From Rhizobiaceae bacterium (lineage in GTDB: Bacteria; Pseudomonadota; Alphaproteobacteria; Rhizobiales; Rhizobiaceae): a stretch of 64,000 nucleotides of DNA. Within the stretch, counting starts at the first letter, position 1. Each line of letters begins with the position of its first letter. Positions 45,261 to 54,289 of the stretch are shown here, one piece after another. The stretch covers positions 248,001-312,000 of the forward strand of contig JAHBYW010000004.1 in the NCBI GenBank assembly GCA_019635755.1, in the 5' to 3' direction. Made by a program: the position numbers and the translations under genes. The notes below the pieces were generated by a model. It was not told the origin of the DNA. It did no database searches and was given only the letters and a program-made list of their open reading frames with translations.

Positions 45261-47822
45261 CTACCGGGTGACGAAGCAGTTGCCGCCGGCGGCCTTATAG
45301 GTGTCGCACAGGCGTACAGCATCGTTCTTCGTGTCAGCGAGAATACGGACCCGCCAGAACGTGCCTTTCCCCGTAACGTCGGCCTTGACGATGTTCACCG
45401 CGCGTCCACCGATGACACCCGCATAGCGACGGGCCAGGTCCTCGTAGGTCGACTGCGCGGCTTCGGCGCTGGGCTGCGACGCGATCTGCATCGACCAGGC
45501 TCCGCTTGCCGCGGTAGCCGTGGCCGCAGCATCGGCCGCGGGAGCGAGGGCGACCTGCGCCGGTGCTTCTTCAACCGCAGGGGCTGCAGCCGTCGTTGCT
45601 GTCGTCGCCTCGTCCGTCTCCTCAGCGACAGGCACAAGCGGCGCAGCCTCGGCGACATCGATCTGGCCGCTCTCATCGGGATCGACATCCACCGCGGGCG
45701 CCAGCGCCGGAGCGGCTGCCGCGGGCATGGGATCCTCGCGTGGCACGAGCGTGCCGTCGGGCTTGACGATCATCGTCTTGACCTTGCGCGGCGGCACGGC
45801 GATGATTTCATCGCTCGTCGTCGTCGAAGACGCGTCGGGCGTCATCTCGACACGGTCCTCACCCTTGGGCGCAAGCGTCAGGCCATCCGTGTCTTCCGCG
45901 GTCGTGCGCAGATCGATGGGCTCCTCGGACGTGGAGACCAACGTCTCCTGAGATGGGTTGGCCGTAGCAGTCTGGCCGCCGGTCATCGTCTCGAAGACCT
46001 TGTTGTCCTGGTTGGGAACCGACGTGCCGCCCGGATCGTCCGGCTTGACCTTGACCGGTCCGTCTTCGGCCTGGACGACCACCGGAACCGAGGTCTCGCT
46101 GCTGCCGCCGCCGAACGAAAGCGCGAAGGCCCCGACACCGCCGAGCAGTGCGACGCCGCCGACCACCGCGGCGATCATCAGCCCCCGGCGGGACGCGGGT
46201 GCGGTCGTCTCGGCCGCATGGCTATGGAGCTCCACGTCTTCGTCGAACGTGTCCTGGTCCTCGTCGAAGTACGCCTGCGTGCCAGGCTTGTCCGCGATCG
46301 GTGCCGAGGACGCATAGGCAGGAGCTTCGGCAGCCGCATAGGCCGGCACGCCTGCCGCTTCGCGCACCTGGCGGTAGAGGGCGTCGAAATCGGCGTCGAA
46401 ATCGACCCGGCTGCTGGCCGCGCCCGCCTGATCGGCGCGCCGCGGCGCAAAGTCCTGGTCGCCGCTGCGCGCTGCGTATGGCGCCGCGTAGCCCGCGTCG
46501 AAATCGTCATAGGCGGGGCGCACCGGCTCCGGCTCATGATATGCGACCTCGGGAATGTCGAGGTCGTCCGCATATGCAACGGCCGACTCCGGAACGTCGA
46601 CGGTCGCGACGTCGGGCGCGAAGCCTCGCGCCGCCTGAGGCGCGCGCGGAGCGGGCTCCGGAAAGGCGGGCGCCGCCGCGCGCCGAGGAGCCGGCGCCGT
46701 CGGGATGTGGAGAGGCGAATGGTCGTAGTCCGGCAGGTCGGACAGTTGCGCCACCGGCTCGGGTGACTGCGCCTCGATCGCCATGACGTCGAGCAGATGG
46801 TCGAGGTCGACATCCTTGCGCGCCGGCAATGCCCGGCCAACCGGCGCAGGCGGTTCGTCCGCGACCAGTTCCCGATAGCGGTCGGCCACGACCGGCCGCT
46901 CGGCACGTTCGGGCCTGGCGACATAGGTCGAGCGCGGCGACCATCGTTCGGCCGGCTCTGCGGGGGCCGGCGTCGACAGGTCGACCTTCGCCCGGGGAAT
47001 CGTGTTGCCCAGAAGGGCGTTCAGTTCGTCCTCGAGGTCGGAAGCCGTGTCTCCGTGCGAAACGGGCGCGGCATGCCGCGTGTCGGGCTCGGCATAGCCG
47101 CCGTGATCCAAATCGGCGCCCTGATCGAAATCGGACCCGAAGTCCATGTCGACCTCGGCAAGAGCTCCCGCGCGATAGTCGGCAGCATCAGGGGCAGCAT
47201 GACCGGAATGATGACCGGCATAGGCCGTCTCGTGCCGTCGCGGCTCGTCGTAGGACTGCTGGCGCGCGAAATCGGGCACGTCGTTGTGCGGCGGCCGCGG
47301 CGCCCATGCGGACGGAGCCGCTGCGGGTGCATCAAGGTCAAGATCCTGAGACAGTTGCTCCGACAGAGCCCGATCGAGATCATCCTCGGGGCGTGCCGGC
47401 GGCGTCCAGCTGGCGCGTGTGAAAGCGCGCGGTGCGTCTGTCCTGCGTGCCGGCTGCTGCTGTGCGGCCTGCGGCGCCGGACGTGGCTGTGGCGCGGGCT
47501 GCTGCGGGTCGACATCGCCAAGCATCTCCCGCTCGAGGTCGATGCCAAAATCGTCGTTGAGTGCGGGCGCTGCGTAGGTATCGCGCCTGGTCGGCGCAGC
47601 GGTCGGGGTGGCGTAGCTCCTCGGCGCCGGTGCCGCCTGCTGGGGCCTGGCTGGCGCCGCCGGCGCAGCCTGCCGCGCCGCAGGCGCTTCCGCCCTGGGC
47701 GGCTCGGGCCGCTTCACGGCCTCGCGCGGGTCGAAGCCCATGATCTTCGTCAGTTCCGCGAATGGATCGTCGTCGCCGAAGTCGATCGGTTGGTTCTTCT
47801 TGAGCTGGCTCGTCTCTGCCAT
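45261..47822 (-). CDS. SPOR domain-containing membrane protein
   Basis: An 853-residue protein with a long cytosolic, disordered, Pro/Ala/Asp-rich N-terminal part (1-540), one membrane helix (RRGLMIAAVVGGVALLGGVGAF, about 543-567), a periplasmic linker, and a C-terminal SPOR domain (about 775-853, SMQIASQPSAEAAQSTYEDLAR). SPOR domains bind denuded glycan strands at the division septum, so a role in cell division or wall remodelling is likely. The position between argS and nagZ is conserved in alphaproteobacteria. The large unstructured cytosolic part could recruit division proteins; that is inference. Confidence 0.9.
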   Translation of the reverse strand: MAETSQLKKNQPIDFGDDDPFAELTKIMGFDPREAVKRPEPPRAEAPAARQAAPAAPARPQQAAPAPRSYATPTAAPTRRDTYAAPALNDDFGIDLEREMLGDVDPQQPAPQPRPAPQAAQQQPARRTDAPRAFTRASWTPPARPEDDLDRALSEQLSQDLDLDAPAAAPSAWAPRPPHNDVPDFARQQSYDEPRRHETAYAGHHSGHAAPDAADYRAGALAEVDMDFGSDFDQGADLDHGGYAEPDTRHAAPVSHGDTASDLEDELNALLGNTIPRAKVDLSTPAPAEPAERWSPRSTYVARPERAERPVVADRYRELVADEPPAPVGRALPARKDVDLDHLLDVMAIEAQSPEPVAQLSDLPDYDHSPLHIPTAPAPRRAAAPAFPEPAPRAPQAARGFAPDVATVDVPESAVAYADDLDIPEVAYHEPEPVRPAYDDFDAGYAAPYAARSGDQDFAPRRADQAGAASSRVDFDADFDALYRQVREAAGVPAYAAAEAPAYASSAPIADKPGTQAYFDEDQDTFDEDVELHSHAAETTAPASRRGLMIAAVVGGVALLGGVGAFALSFGGGSSETSVPVVVQAEDGPVKVKPDDPGGTSVPNQDNKVFETMTGGQTATANPSQETLVSTSEEPIDLRTTAEDTDGLTLAPKGEDRVEMTPDASSTTTSDEIIAVPPRKVKTMIVKPDGTLVPREDPMPAAAAPALAPAVDVDPDESGQIDVAEAAPLVPVAEETDEATTATTAAAPAVEEAPAQVALAPAADAAATATAASGAWSMQIASQPSAEAAQSTYEDLARRYAGVIGGRAVNIVKADVTGKGTFWRVRILADTKNDAVRLCDTYKAAGGNCFVTR

Positions 47823-47921
47823 GGTCTTTTCCGTACTCGCACCAGTCGGACGCCGGCGACATCACGTCGTGTCGGCCCCTACCAGCCCAATGTGGGCAAA
47901 AGGTGACAGGTTTTCCGAGGC

Positions 47922-49679
47922 CTAGCGCATTTCGGTCGGCGCTTCCGCACCGATGATCGCCAGGCCCGACGTCAAGACGTCGGAGACAGCCTGCACCAGC
48001 CCTAGTCTGGCATTGGTCAATTGTGGATCGTTAACCTTAACAAAGCGTAAGTCCGGATTCTCGGTCCCCCTGTTCCAATGCCCGTGGAACGCACTTGCGA
48101 GATCGTAGAGGTAGAAGGCGAGCCGATGCGGCTCCAGCGATGCCGCCGCGCCTTCGATCAGCCGCGGATACTCGCCGAGTTTTCGGATCAGCGCAATCTC
48201 GCCGCCGTCGGTAAGACGCCCGGTCCCGGCCCTGAGCACGGCGCGGCCGTAGTCGCCCTCGCCCAGCTGCTCGCGGGCCTGGCGGAACACCGAGTGCGCC
48301 CGCGCTGACGCGTACTGGACGTAGAACACCGGATTGTCCTTCGACTGCTCGGTGACCTTGGCGAAGTCGAAGTCCAGCGGCGCATCGTTCTTGCGATAGA
48401 GCATCATGAAACGGATGGGGTCGCGACCGACCTCCTCCACCACGTCGCGAAGCGTGACGAAATCACCCGAGCGCTTGGACATCCGAACAGGCTCGCCGTC
48501 GCGGAACAACTTGACCAGTTGGCAGAGCAGCACGGTCAGGCGCACGCGGCCGCCGGTGACCGCCTTCGCCAAGGCTTCCAGCCGCTTAACGTAGCCTCCG
48601 TGGTCGGCGCCCAGAACGTAGATCAGTTGGTCGAACCCGCGGTCGACCTTGTCCTTCAGATAGGCGACGTCGGCCGCGAAATAGGTGAACGATCCGTCCG
48701 ACTTGACCAGCGGCCGGTCCATGTCGTCTCCGACCTCGGTGGACCTGAACAGCGTCTGCTCCCGGTCCTCCCAGTCGTCCGGCTTCTCGCCCTTGGGCGG
48801 CGGCAGCTTGCCCTTGTAGATGTGGCCTTTCAGCGTCAGGTCGTTGATCGCTGCGCGGATCGCCCTGGCGCCGTCCGCATGAAGAGTCCGCTCGGAGAAG
48901 AAGACGTCGTGGTGCACGTTGAGCAAGGCGAGGTCGGCGCGGATCATCGCCATCATCATGTCGACGGTCTTGAGCTTGACGATCTCCAGCGCCTCGGTTT
49001 CCGGCATATCGAGCAGGCCGCGGTCGAACTCCTTCGCCAGCGTCTGGCCGACCGGGATGAGGTAGTCGCCGGGGTAGAGGCCGGGCGGAATCTCTCCGAC
49101 CGTTTCGCCCAACGCCTCCCGGTAGCGTAGCATGGCCGAACGGCCGAGCACGTCGATCTGCGAGCCGGCGTCGTTGATGACGTATTCCTTGGTGACGGCG
49201 AAGCCGGCGAACGCCATCAGGTTCGCCAGCGCGTCGCCGACCACCGCGCCGCGGCAATGGCCGACATGCATCGGCCCGGTCGGATTGGCCGAGACATACT
49301 CGACATTGACCTTGATGCCGGCTCCCACCGTCGACCGGCCGTAGTTCGGGCCGAGGTCCAGCATTTCGCCAAGCCGCGCCTGCCAGAACCCAGCGGTCAG
49401 CCGCAGGTTGACGAAACCCGGCCCCGCGACGTCGGCCGCCTCGACGTCCGGATCATCCTTCAGCGCGGCTGCGATGCGCTCGGCCAGAACGCGCGGGTTC
49501 TGCCCGGCGGGCTTGGCCAGGACCATCGCGGCATTGGTGGCGAGATCGCCATGGCTGGGGTCGCGCGGCGGCTCGACAGTGATGCGGCCGAGATCGAGGA
49601 CGCCGCCATCCTTGTCCCTGAGATCAATGGCTTGGACGGCTTTGCGGATTCGCTCGTTGAAGTCGGCGAAGATATTCAT
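47922..49679 (-). CDS. argS: Arginine--tRNA ligase
   Basis: ArgRS, 585 residues, a class I synthetase. The ATP-site motif is [14 protein letters not shown] (the HIGH region), and the KMSK loop reads [13 protein letters not shown]. The N-terminal Add-1 domain and the C-terminal DALR anticodon-binding domain ([17 protein letters not shown]) are complete. The ATG at 49679 fits the family start ([11 protein letters not shown]); 14 extra residues to 49721 are not needed. It lies 80 bases after dgt and precedes the SPOR gene. Confidence 0.96.
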   Translation of the reverse strand: MNIFADFNERIRKAVQAIDLRDKDGGVLDLGRITVEPPRDPSHGDLATNAAMVLAKPAGQNPRVLAERIAAALKDDPDVEAADVAGPGFVNLRLTAGFWQARLGEMLDLGPNYGRSTVGAGIKVNVEYVSANPTGPMHVGHCRGAVVGDALANLMAFAGFAVTKEYVINDAGSQIDVLGRSAMLRYREALGETVGEIPPGLYPGDYLIPVGQTLAKEFDRGLLDMPETEALEIVKLKTVDMMMAMIRADLALLNVHHDVFFSERTLHADGARAIRAAINDLTLKGHIYKGKLPPPKGEKPDDWEDREQTLFRSTEVGDDMDRPLVKSDGSFTYFAADVAYLKDKVDRGFDQLIYVLGADHGGYVKRLEALAKAVTGGRVRLTVLLCQLVKLFRDGEPVRMSKRSGDFVTLRDVVEEVGRDPIRFMMLYRKNDAPLDFDFAKVTEQSKDNPVFYVQYASARAHSVFRQAREQLGEGDYGRAVLRAGTGRLTDGGEIALIRKLGEYPRLIEGAAASLEPHRLAFYLYDLASAFHGHWNRGTENPDLRFVKVNDPQLTNARLGLVQAVSDVLTSGLAIIGAEAPTEMR

Positions 49680-49759
49680 GGCGGTCCAGTGCAGATCGGG
49701 GCGCGGCCCGGCAAACGGCATGCAGGAGGCGGGCGCGCGACGGAAAAACCGCGCGGTTG

Positions 49760-50983
49760 CTAGACCAAATCGGGGGTATGGTCAAACAGCCGGCGGTGCT
49801 CCCGGATCGCATAGGTGTCGGTCATGCCGGCCAGAAAATCACCGACATGACGCGCCTTCACCCGATCCTCGGCGCGCACCAGCACCTCGCGCCAGCCTTC
49901 GGGCATCGCCGCGGGATCGGCAAAATAGGCGTCGAAAAGATCGCGCACGATCCTGTCCGCACCCTCCCTCACCCGCATTACGGACGGGTGGCGGTAGACG
50001 TGGCCATAGAGAAACGCTTTCAGCGCCTTCTCGTCCTCGGCCATACGCGGCGAAAAGGTGACAACAGGGCGACCCGCCCGATGGATGTCGTCGGCGCTCT
50101 GCGGCTGCAATCGGTGGAGAGCCGCGCCCGCGGTCGCAATCACGTCCTCCACCATCCGGGTGATCTGCCGGCGCATGAGTTCATGGCCGGTCCGCACAGG
50201 GTCAAGGTCGGGGTATTTCGCACGTACCTCGCCGAGAATTCCGCCTGGCAGCGCACAGCCGTCCAGCATGTCCAGGGTCAGCAGGCCGGACCGCAGCCCG
50301 TCGTCGATATCGTGCGTATCATAGGCGATGTCGTCGGCGATCGCCGCGCACTGAGCCTCCAGGCTCGCATAGCGGTCGAGTTCGAGGTCGAAGAGGGCCG
50401 AGAAATCGCGGATCGGCTGCGGGACCGGACCGCTTATGCCCTCCGCCGAGGCATCCTGGAGAGGCCCGTTGTGCTTGACCAGGCCCTCGAGCGTCTCCCA
50501 ACTGAGATTCAGCCCGTCGAAGTCGGCGTAGCGCCGCTCCAGCTTCGTGACGATCTTGAGCGACTGGGCGTTGTGGTCGAAGCCGCCCCACGGCGCCAGC
50601 TTGGCGTTGAGCGCGTCCTCGCCGGTGTGGCCGAAAGGCGGATGGCCAAAATCGTGAACGAGCGCAACGGCCTCCGCCAGATCCTCGTCGCCGCGCAGAG
50701 CCCGGGCCAGCGCCCGCGCGATCTGGGCGACCTCGATCGTGTGCGTCAGCCGCGTGCGGTAGTGGTCGCCTTCATGCGCGACGAACACCTGCGTCTTGTG
50801 CTTGAGCCGCCGGAACGCGGTCGAATGGATGATGCGGTCTCTGTCGCGCTGGAATGGCGTGCGCGTTGGGCTTTCCGGCTCCGGATAGAAGCGGCCGCGG
50901 CTCTTGGCCGGATCCGACGCATAGGGGGCGCGCGGCCGATAGCCGAATCCGATATCGCCGAGGTCCGACCGCGTCCCGTCCAT
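49760..50983 (-). CDS. dgt: Deoxyguanosinetriphosphate triphosphohydrolase-like protein (HD domain)
   Basis: A dNTP triphosphohydrolase of 407 residues, removing triphosphate from dGTP or other dNTPs. The HD metal site is seen as [19 protein letters not shown] and [39 protein letters not shown] is the N-terminal family signature. The ATG at 50983 ([10 protein letters not shown]) is chosen; the frame to 51031 adds a weak basic stretch. It is divergent from erpA, sharing a 95-base upstream region, and is followed by argS. Confidence 0.94.
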   Translation of the reverse strand: MDGTRSDLGDIGFGYRPRAPYASDPAKSRGRFYPEPESPTRTPFQRDRDRIIHSTAFRRLKHKTQVFVAHEGDHYRTRLTHTIEVAQIARALARALRGDEDLAEAVALVHDFGHPPFGHTGEDALNAKLAPWGGFDHNAQSLKIVTKLERRYADFDGLNLSWETLEGLVKHNGPLQDASAEGISGPVPQPIRDFSALFDLELDRYASLEAQCAAIADDIAYDTHDIDDGLRSGLLTLDMLDGCALPGGILGEVRAKYPDLDPVRTGHELMRRQITRMVEDVIATAGAALHRLQPQSADDIHRAGRPVVTFSPRMAEDEKALKAFLYGHVYRHPSVMRVREGADRIVRDLFDAYFADPAAMPEGWREVLVRAEDRVKARHVGDFLAGMTDTYAIREHRRLFDHTPDLV

Positions 50984-51078
50984 CGCCCGCCGTTGAATTG
51001 CCGCCCGTTGACTTGGGCGCCGACGATTCATACCTATGGCATGGTTTCCAACGCAATGTGACCCGTTCCGAGGACGAT

Positions 51079-51426
51079 ATGGGCGCTGACGCCAAGACTG
51101 GGATGAAGGTCGAAATGACCGACGCCGCGGCGAGGCGGATTGCCGCGATCGTCGCCAAGGAGCCCGGTAAGGCGGCGTTACGCGTCGCCGTCGAAGGCGG
51201 CGGGTGTTCCGGCTTTTCCTACAAGTTCGACCTGGTCGCGGAGAAGAATGACGAGGACGTGGTGATCGAGAAGAACGGCGCGTCCGTCTTCATCGACGAC
51301 CTGTCGCTCGTCTACATGGGCGGCTCGGTCATCGACTTCGTTGACGACCTGATGGGCCAGTCCTTCCAGATCCGGAACCCGAACGCGGTCGCGTCCTGCG
51401 GCTGCGGCACCAGCTTCTCCATCTGA
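51079..51426 (+). CDS. erpA: Iron-sulfur cluster insertion protein ErpA
   Basis: An A-type Fe-S carrier of 115 residues. The three cluster-ligand cysteines are in place: Cys43 ([12 protein letters not shown]) and Cys107/Cys109 (ASCGCGTSF). It delivers clusters to apoproteins. The ATG at 51079 is preceded by AGGA; another ATG at residue 9 is a possible start. Upstream, the open frame runs through the dgt promoter region without homology. It is distinct from an isc/suf operon, standing alone before a VOC gene four bases later. Confidence 0.94.
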   Translation: MGADAKTGMKVEMTDAAARRIAAIVAKEPGKAALRVAVEGGGCSGFSYKFDLVAEKNDEDVVIEKNGASVFIDDLSLVYMGGSVIDFVDDLMGQSFQIRNPNAVASCGCGTSFSI

Positions 51427-51430
51427 CCGC

Positions 51431-51814
51431 ATGTCCGGGCCGACGGCGGTCCGCCAGGTTGCGCTTGCCGGCGGCACGGACCTTTCCGCCACGCTCTCCT
51501 TCTGGAGCGAGGTGCTCGGCCTGCCGACGCAAGCGCGCTTCGATCCGCCCGGCATCGCCTTCGTAGTCGTCGGCAGCGTCCGCTTCATCTTCGAGGCCTC
51601 GACGCCCGTCGGCACGGTGTATCTTGACGTTCCGGACGTCGCCGCCTTCTGCCGAGATCTGGTCGGCCGCGGCGTGACGCTGGCCGCGCCGCCCAGGCTT
51701 GTCCACCACGACAAGGACGGCACGTTCGGGCCGCCCGGCGAAGGCGAATGGATGGCATTCGTCAAGGATCCCGCCGGAAACTCCATCGGCCTGGTCACGC
51801 GCCGGCCGGTCTGA
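51431..51814 (+). CDS. VOC family protein (glyoxalase/dioxygenase superfamily)
   Basis: A 127-residue protein with the paired beta-alpha-beta fold of the VOC superfamily. FWSEVLGLPTQARFD, VYLDVPDVAAFCRDLVGRG and FVKDPAGNSIGLV are typical. The substrate is unknown, and the metal site cannot be judged with certainty. It follows erpA after only four bases, so it is probably co-transcribed, although no functional link is evident. Confidence 0.88.
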   Translation: MSGPTAVRQVALAGGTDLSATLSFWSEVLGLPTQARFDPPGIAFVVVGSVRFIFEASTPVGTVYLDVPDVAAFCRDLVGRGVTLAAPPRLVHHDKDGTFGPPGEGEWMAFVKDPAGNSIGLVTRRPV

Positions 51815-51919
51815 TCCCCTGTCCTGACGTTGCGCGTCAGCAGACCTCGGGGTACCGCGCCTGCGCGGTTGAACCCGCCGCCGGCATTCCCTTATGGTGC
51901 GCCCAAACGAAGGCCGCTC

Positions 51920-52711
51920 ATGAAGATCGTCACCTGGAACATCAACGGCGTCCGCGCCCGCATCGGCAACCTCACGCATTGGCTGACCGAGAGCCAGCCG
52001 GACATCGTCTGCCTCCAGGAGATCAAGTCGGTCGACGAGGGCTTTCCGCGCGCCGAGATCGAGACGCTGGGCTACAACGTCGAGACGCACGGCCAGAAGG
52101 GTTTCAACGGCGTCGCGCTCCTGTCGAAGTTTCCGTTTGACGAGGTCACGCGCGGACTTCCGGGAGACGACAGCGACGAGCAGGCGCGGTTCATCGAAGG
52201 CGTCTTCTCGACGGACCGCGGCGCCCTGCGGGTGGCCTCGCTCTATCTGCCGAACGGCAACCCCGTCGACAGCGACAAGTTTCCCTACAAGCTTGCGTGG
52301 ATGGCCCGCCTCGAGCGTTGGGCGCGGTCCCGGCTCGACCTGGAGGAACCGCTGGTGCTGGCGGGCGACTACAATGTCATTCCCGAGCCGCGCGACGCCC
52401 GATTCCCGGAGAACTGGGTCAACGACGCGCTGTTCCAGCCGGAGACGCGTGCGGCGTTCCGGCGGCTGGCCGCGCTCGGGTTCACCGAGGCGGTGCGCGC
52501 AACGAGCGATTCCTCGGACATCTACACGTTCTGGGACTACCAGGCCGGTGCCTGGCAGAAGAACAACGGCATCCGCATCGACCATCTGATGCTGTCGCCG
52601 GAAGCCGCTGACAGGCTCGTCTCGGCCAATGTCGAGAAGCACGTTCGCGCGTGGGAGAAGCCTTCAGACCACGTGCCCGTCGCCGTCGAGCTCGACGTCC
52701 GACCGGCCTGA
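51920..52711 (+). CDS. xth: Exodeoxyribonuclease III
   Basis: ExoIII, 263 residues, an AP endonuclease and 3'-5' exonuclease in base excision repair. All catalytic blocks are present: TWNINGVRAR (Asn), VCLQEIKS (Glu), LAGDYNVIP (Asp/Asn), GIRIDHLML (Asp), and SDHVPV (Asp-His). The frame is open from 51830, but the ATG at 51920 is the family start MKIVTWNING. It stands 105 bases after the VOC gene. Confidence 0.96.
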   Translation: MKIVTWNINGVRARIGNLTHWLTESQPDIVCLQEIKSVDEGFPRAEIETLGYNVETHGQKGFNGVALLSKFPFDEVTRGLPGDDSDEQARFIEGVFSTDRGALRVASLYLPNGNPVDSDKFPYKLAWMARLERWARSRLDLEEPLVLAGDYNVIPEPRDARFPENWVNDALFQPETRAAFRRLAALGFTEAVRATSDSSDIYTFWDYQAGAWQKNNGIRIDHLMLSPEAADRLVSANVEKHVRAWEKPSDHVPVAVELDVRPA

Positions 52712-52760
52712 CGCGGCGACCCGGGTCGCGCGGCCACACGCCGCATGCTACCCTGTCCGC

Positions 52761-53096
52761 ATGAATGCGCCGGCCGCCCTCGCGCTGATCGGTCTCGTCG
52801 CCTCGGCCTCCGCGGCCGGTGCCTACTGCCCCTGTGTGGCCAATGGCAAACTGTTCGAACAGGGTGCGGTCGCCTGCCTGACGCTGCCCGCCGGCGCATA
52901 CCTCGCGCGGTGTGATGCGGTGCTCAACAACTCGTCATGGACCCGGATCGCGGAGACATGCGCCGACGCGCCTTCGGGCGGTCCGGCCGGTTCCCTCTTC
53001 ACGTTCGACGAGGAAGAGCTCCGGGCGTGGGACGAAGGAACGGCCAGGGGCCAGTGCCAGTCAGCCGAAGGCAACGAAACAACCGACCCGCACTAG
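52761..53096 (+). CDS. Small secreted cysteine-rich protein of unknown function
   Basis: A 111-residue protein that I do not recognise. A signal peptide (about 1-20, ALALIGLVASASAAGA) is followed by a mature part with six cysteines (YCPCVANG, VACL, ARCDAV, ETCAD, GQCQ). This even number would allow three disulfides in the periplasm. The second half is acidic (FDEEELRAWDEG). The ATG at 52761 is the first that yields a signal peptide; the open frame from 52629 overlaps xth. It ends 27 bases before convergent exoR. Confidence 0.78.
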   Translation: MNAPAALALIGLVASASAAGAYCPCVANGKLFEQGAVACLTLPAGAYLARCDAVLNNSSWTRIAETCADAPSGGPAGSLFTFDEEELRAWDEGTARGQCQSAEGNETTDPH

Positions 53097-53123
53097 CGGT
53101 CGATCCGTCGCAAGCCGTTTCGG

Positions 53124-53945
53124 TCAGCGATCGCCCTTCTTGAGGATGTCGGCGGCGAGCGCGATGGCCGTACGACGGTCGGATTCGCCGGCGAGCGCGA
53201 AGGCGCGTTCCTGCAGACCGCGAATCCACGGCTGATCGCTCGGCGTCGCCCGTTCGAGCGCCGCCGTCATCATCGCCAGTCCGCGCACCACCTTGCCGCT
53301 CTCGAACAGCAGGTCGCCGAGCGTAGCCTGGGCGCCCGCGTGGCCCTTCTCGGCAGCGAGCTGCAGCCAGCGCGCGGCCTGCTTGACGGACGACTTGGTG
53401 GCACCGTCGCCGCTGAGGAACATCTTGCCGATCTCGAACTGCGCGTTCGGATTGCGGTAGGTCGCCGCGGCCCGCATGTAATAGTCTTGCGCGGCCGACA
53501 TGTTGCGCGTGACCGGCGTTCCGGGGATGCCGCTCTTCAGGTAGCCGCCGAGTGCCACCAGCGCGTCGGAGACGTAGCTCTCCTCGGGCGAACCCGGCTC
53601 GACGTCCTGCTGCGCGATCTCCGAATAGAACTTGTAGGCCTCGTAGTCGTTCTGCGAGACGCCGTCGCCCTGCGCATACATGCGCGCCAGCTTCCAGGTC
53701 GCGCCGAGCTGGCCGTTCTCGGCCGCGTAGCGATAGGCCTCGACCGCCTGGTCCTTGTGCCCGCTCTTGTAGGCGGAGAAGCCGAACCGGAACACGGCCC
53801 ACGGGTTGGATTTCGTCGCCGACGCCGTCGGCTTGTCGTCGAAGACCTTCTCGTCGAACGCCATCGCCGCGCCGGTCGCGCCGGCCAGCGCGGCGATCAC
53901 GGTCGCCGCGAGGGCGCTCTGTTTTAGGAATTCAGCGAGAGGCAT
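53124..53945 (-). CDS. exoR: ExoR-type periplasmic regulator with Sel1-like repeats
   Basis: A 273-residue exported protein: a signal peptide ending TGAAMA, then Sel1/TPR-like helical repeats (for example AVEAYRYAAENGQLGATWKLARMYAQGDGV, AAQDYYMRAAATYRNPNAQFEIGKMFLSGDG, and AARWLQLAAEKGHAGAQATLGDLLFESG). The mature start FDEKVFDDKPTASATKSNPW closely matches ExoR of Sinorhizobium. There it binds the ExoS sensor kinase in the periplasm and holds ExoS-ChvI in check, controlling exopolysaccharide, motility and acid responses. No exoS/chvI genes are in the window. A 344-base gap with no recognisable gene follows upstream, up to ilvD. Confidence 0.87.
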   Translation of the reverse strand: MPLAEFLKQSALAATVIAALAGATGAAMAFDEKVFDDKPTASATKSNPWAVFRFGFSAYKSGHKDQAVEAYRYAAENGQLGATWKLARMYAQGDGVSQNDYEAYKFYSEIAQQDVEPGSPEESYVSDALVALGGYLKSGIPGTPVTRNMSAAQDYYMRAAATYRNPNAQFEIGKMFLSGDGATKSSVKQAARWLQLAAEKGHAGAQATLGDLLFESGKVVRGLAMMTAALERATPSDQPWIRGLQERAFALAGESDRRTAIALAADILKKGDR

Positions 53946-54289
53946 GGCGAACGAAGGCTTTCACGCCGCCCCGACACGTTCCGACCTCATGCGCGACATC
54001 CGATCCATCACCGGAACCGAAAAGCGCTACGCATGAAATCGTCACTACGTCCATCTCAGTCCAGGCCGCGGGCGGTGCGGCTCTCGTTGGTTGGGCGGGC
54101 CTGTTGCGCGGGCCTCGAGAGCTTCCGGGGTGCTCCGCGTTTATGGCGGGAAAGCGGCGTGTCGCTCCTCCGTCCTTATACCGGAACGGAAGTTGAAAGA
54201 GTGTTGCGCAATGGTCACAAGGTGCGGCTTGCGCGCATCACTTTCTCCCCCGCCGCGCGAAGGGAGAACCAGTGCAAAGGCGGCAAACC
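53946..54289. other. Intergenic region between exoR and ilvD, no gene seen
   Basis: This 344-base stretch is the upstream region of exoR and the downstream region of ilvD. The frames open through it have no family resemblance and include arginine-rich, atypical peptides. It must hold the exoR promoter, possibly with ChvI sites as in Sinorhizobium, but I could not identify a convincing site by eye. Confidence 0.6.
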
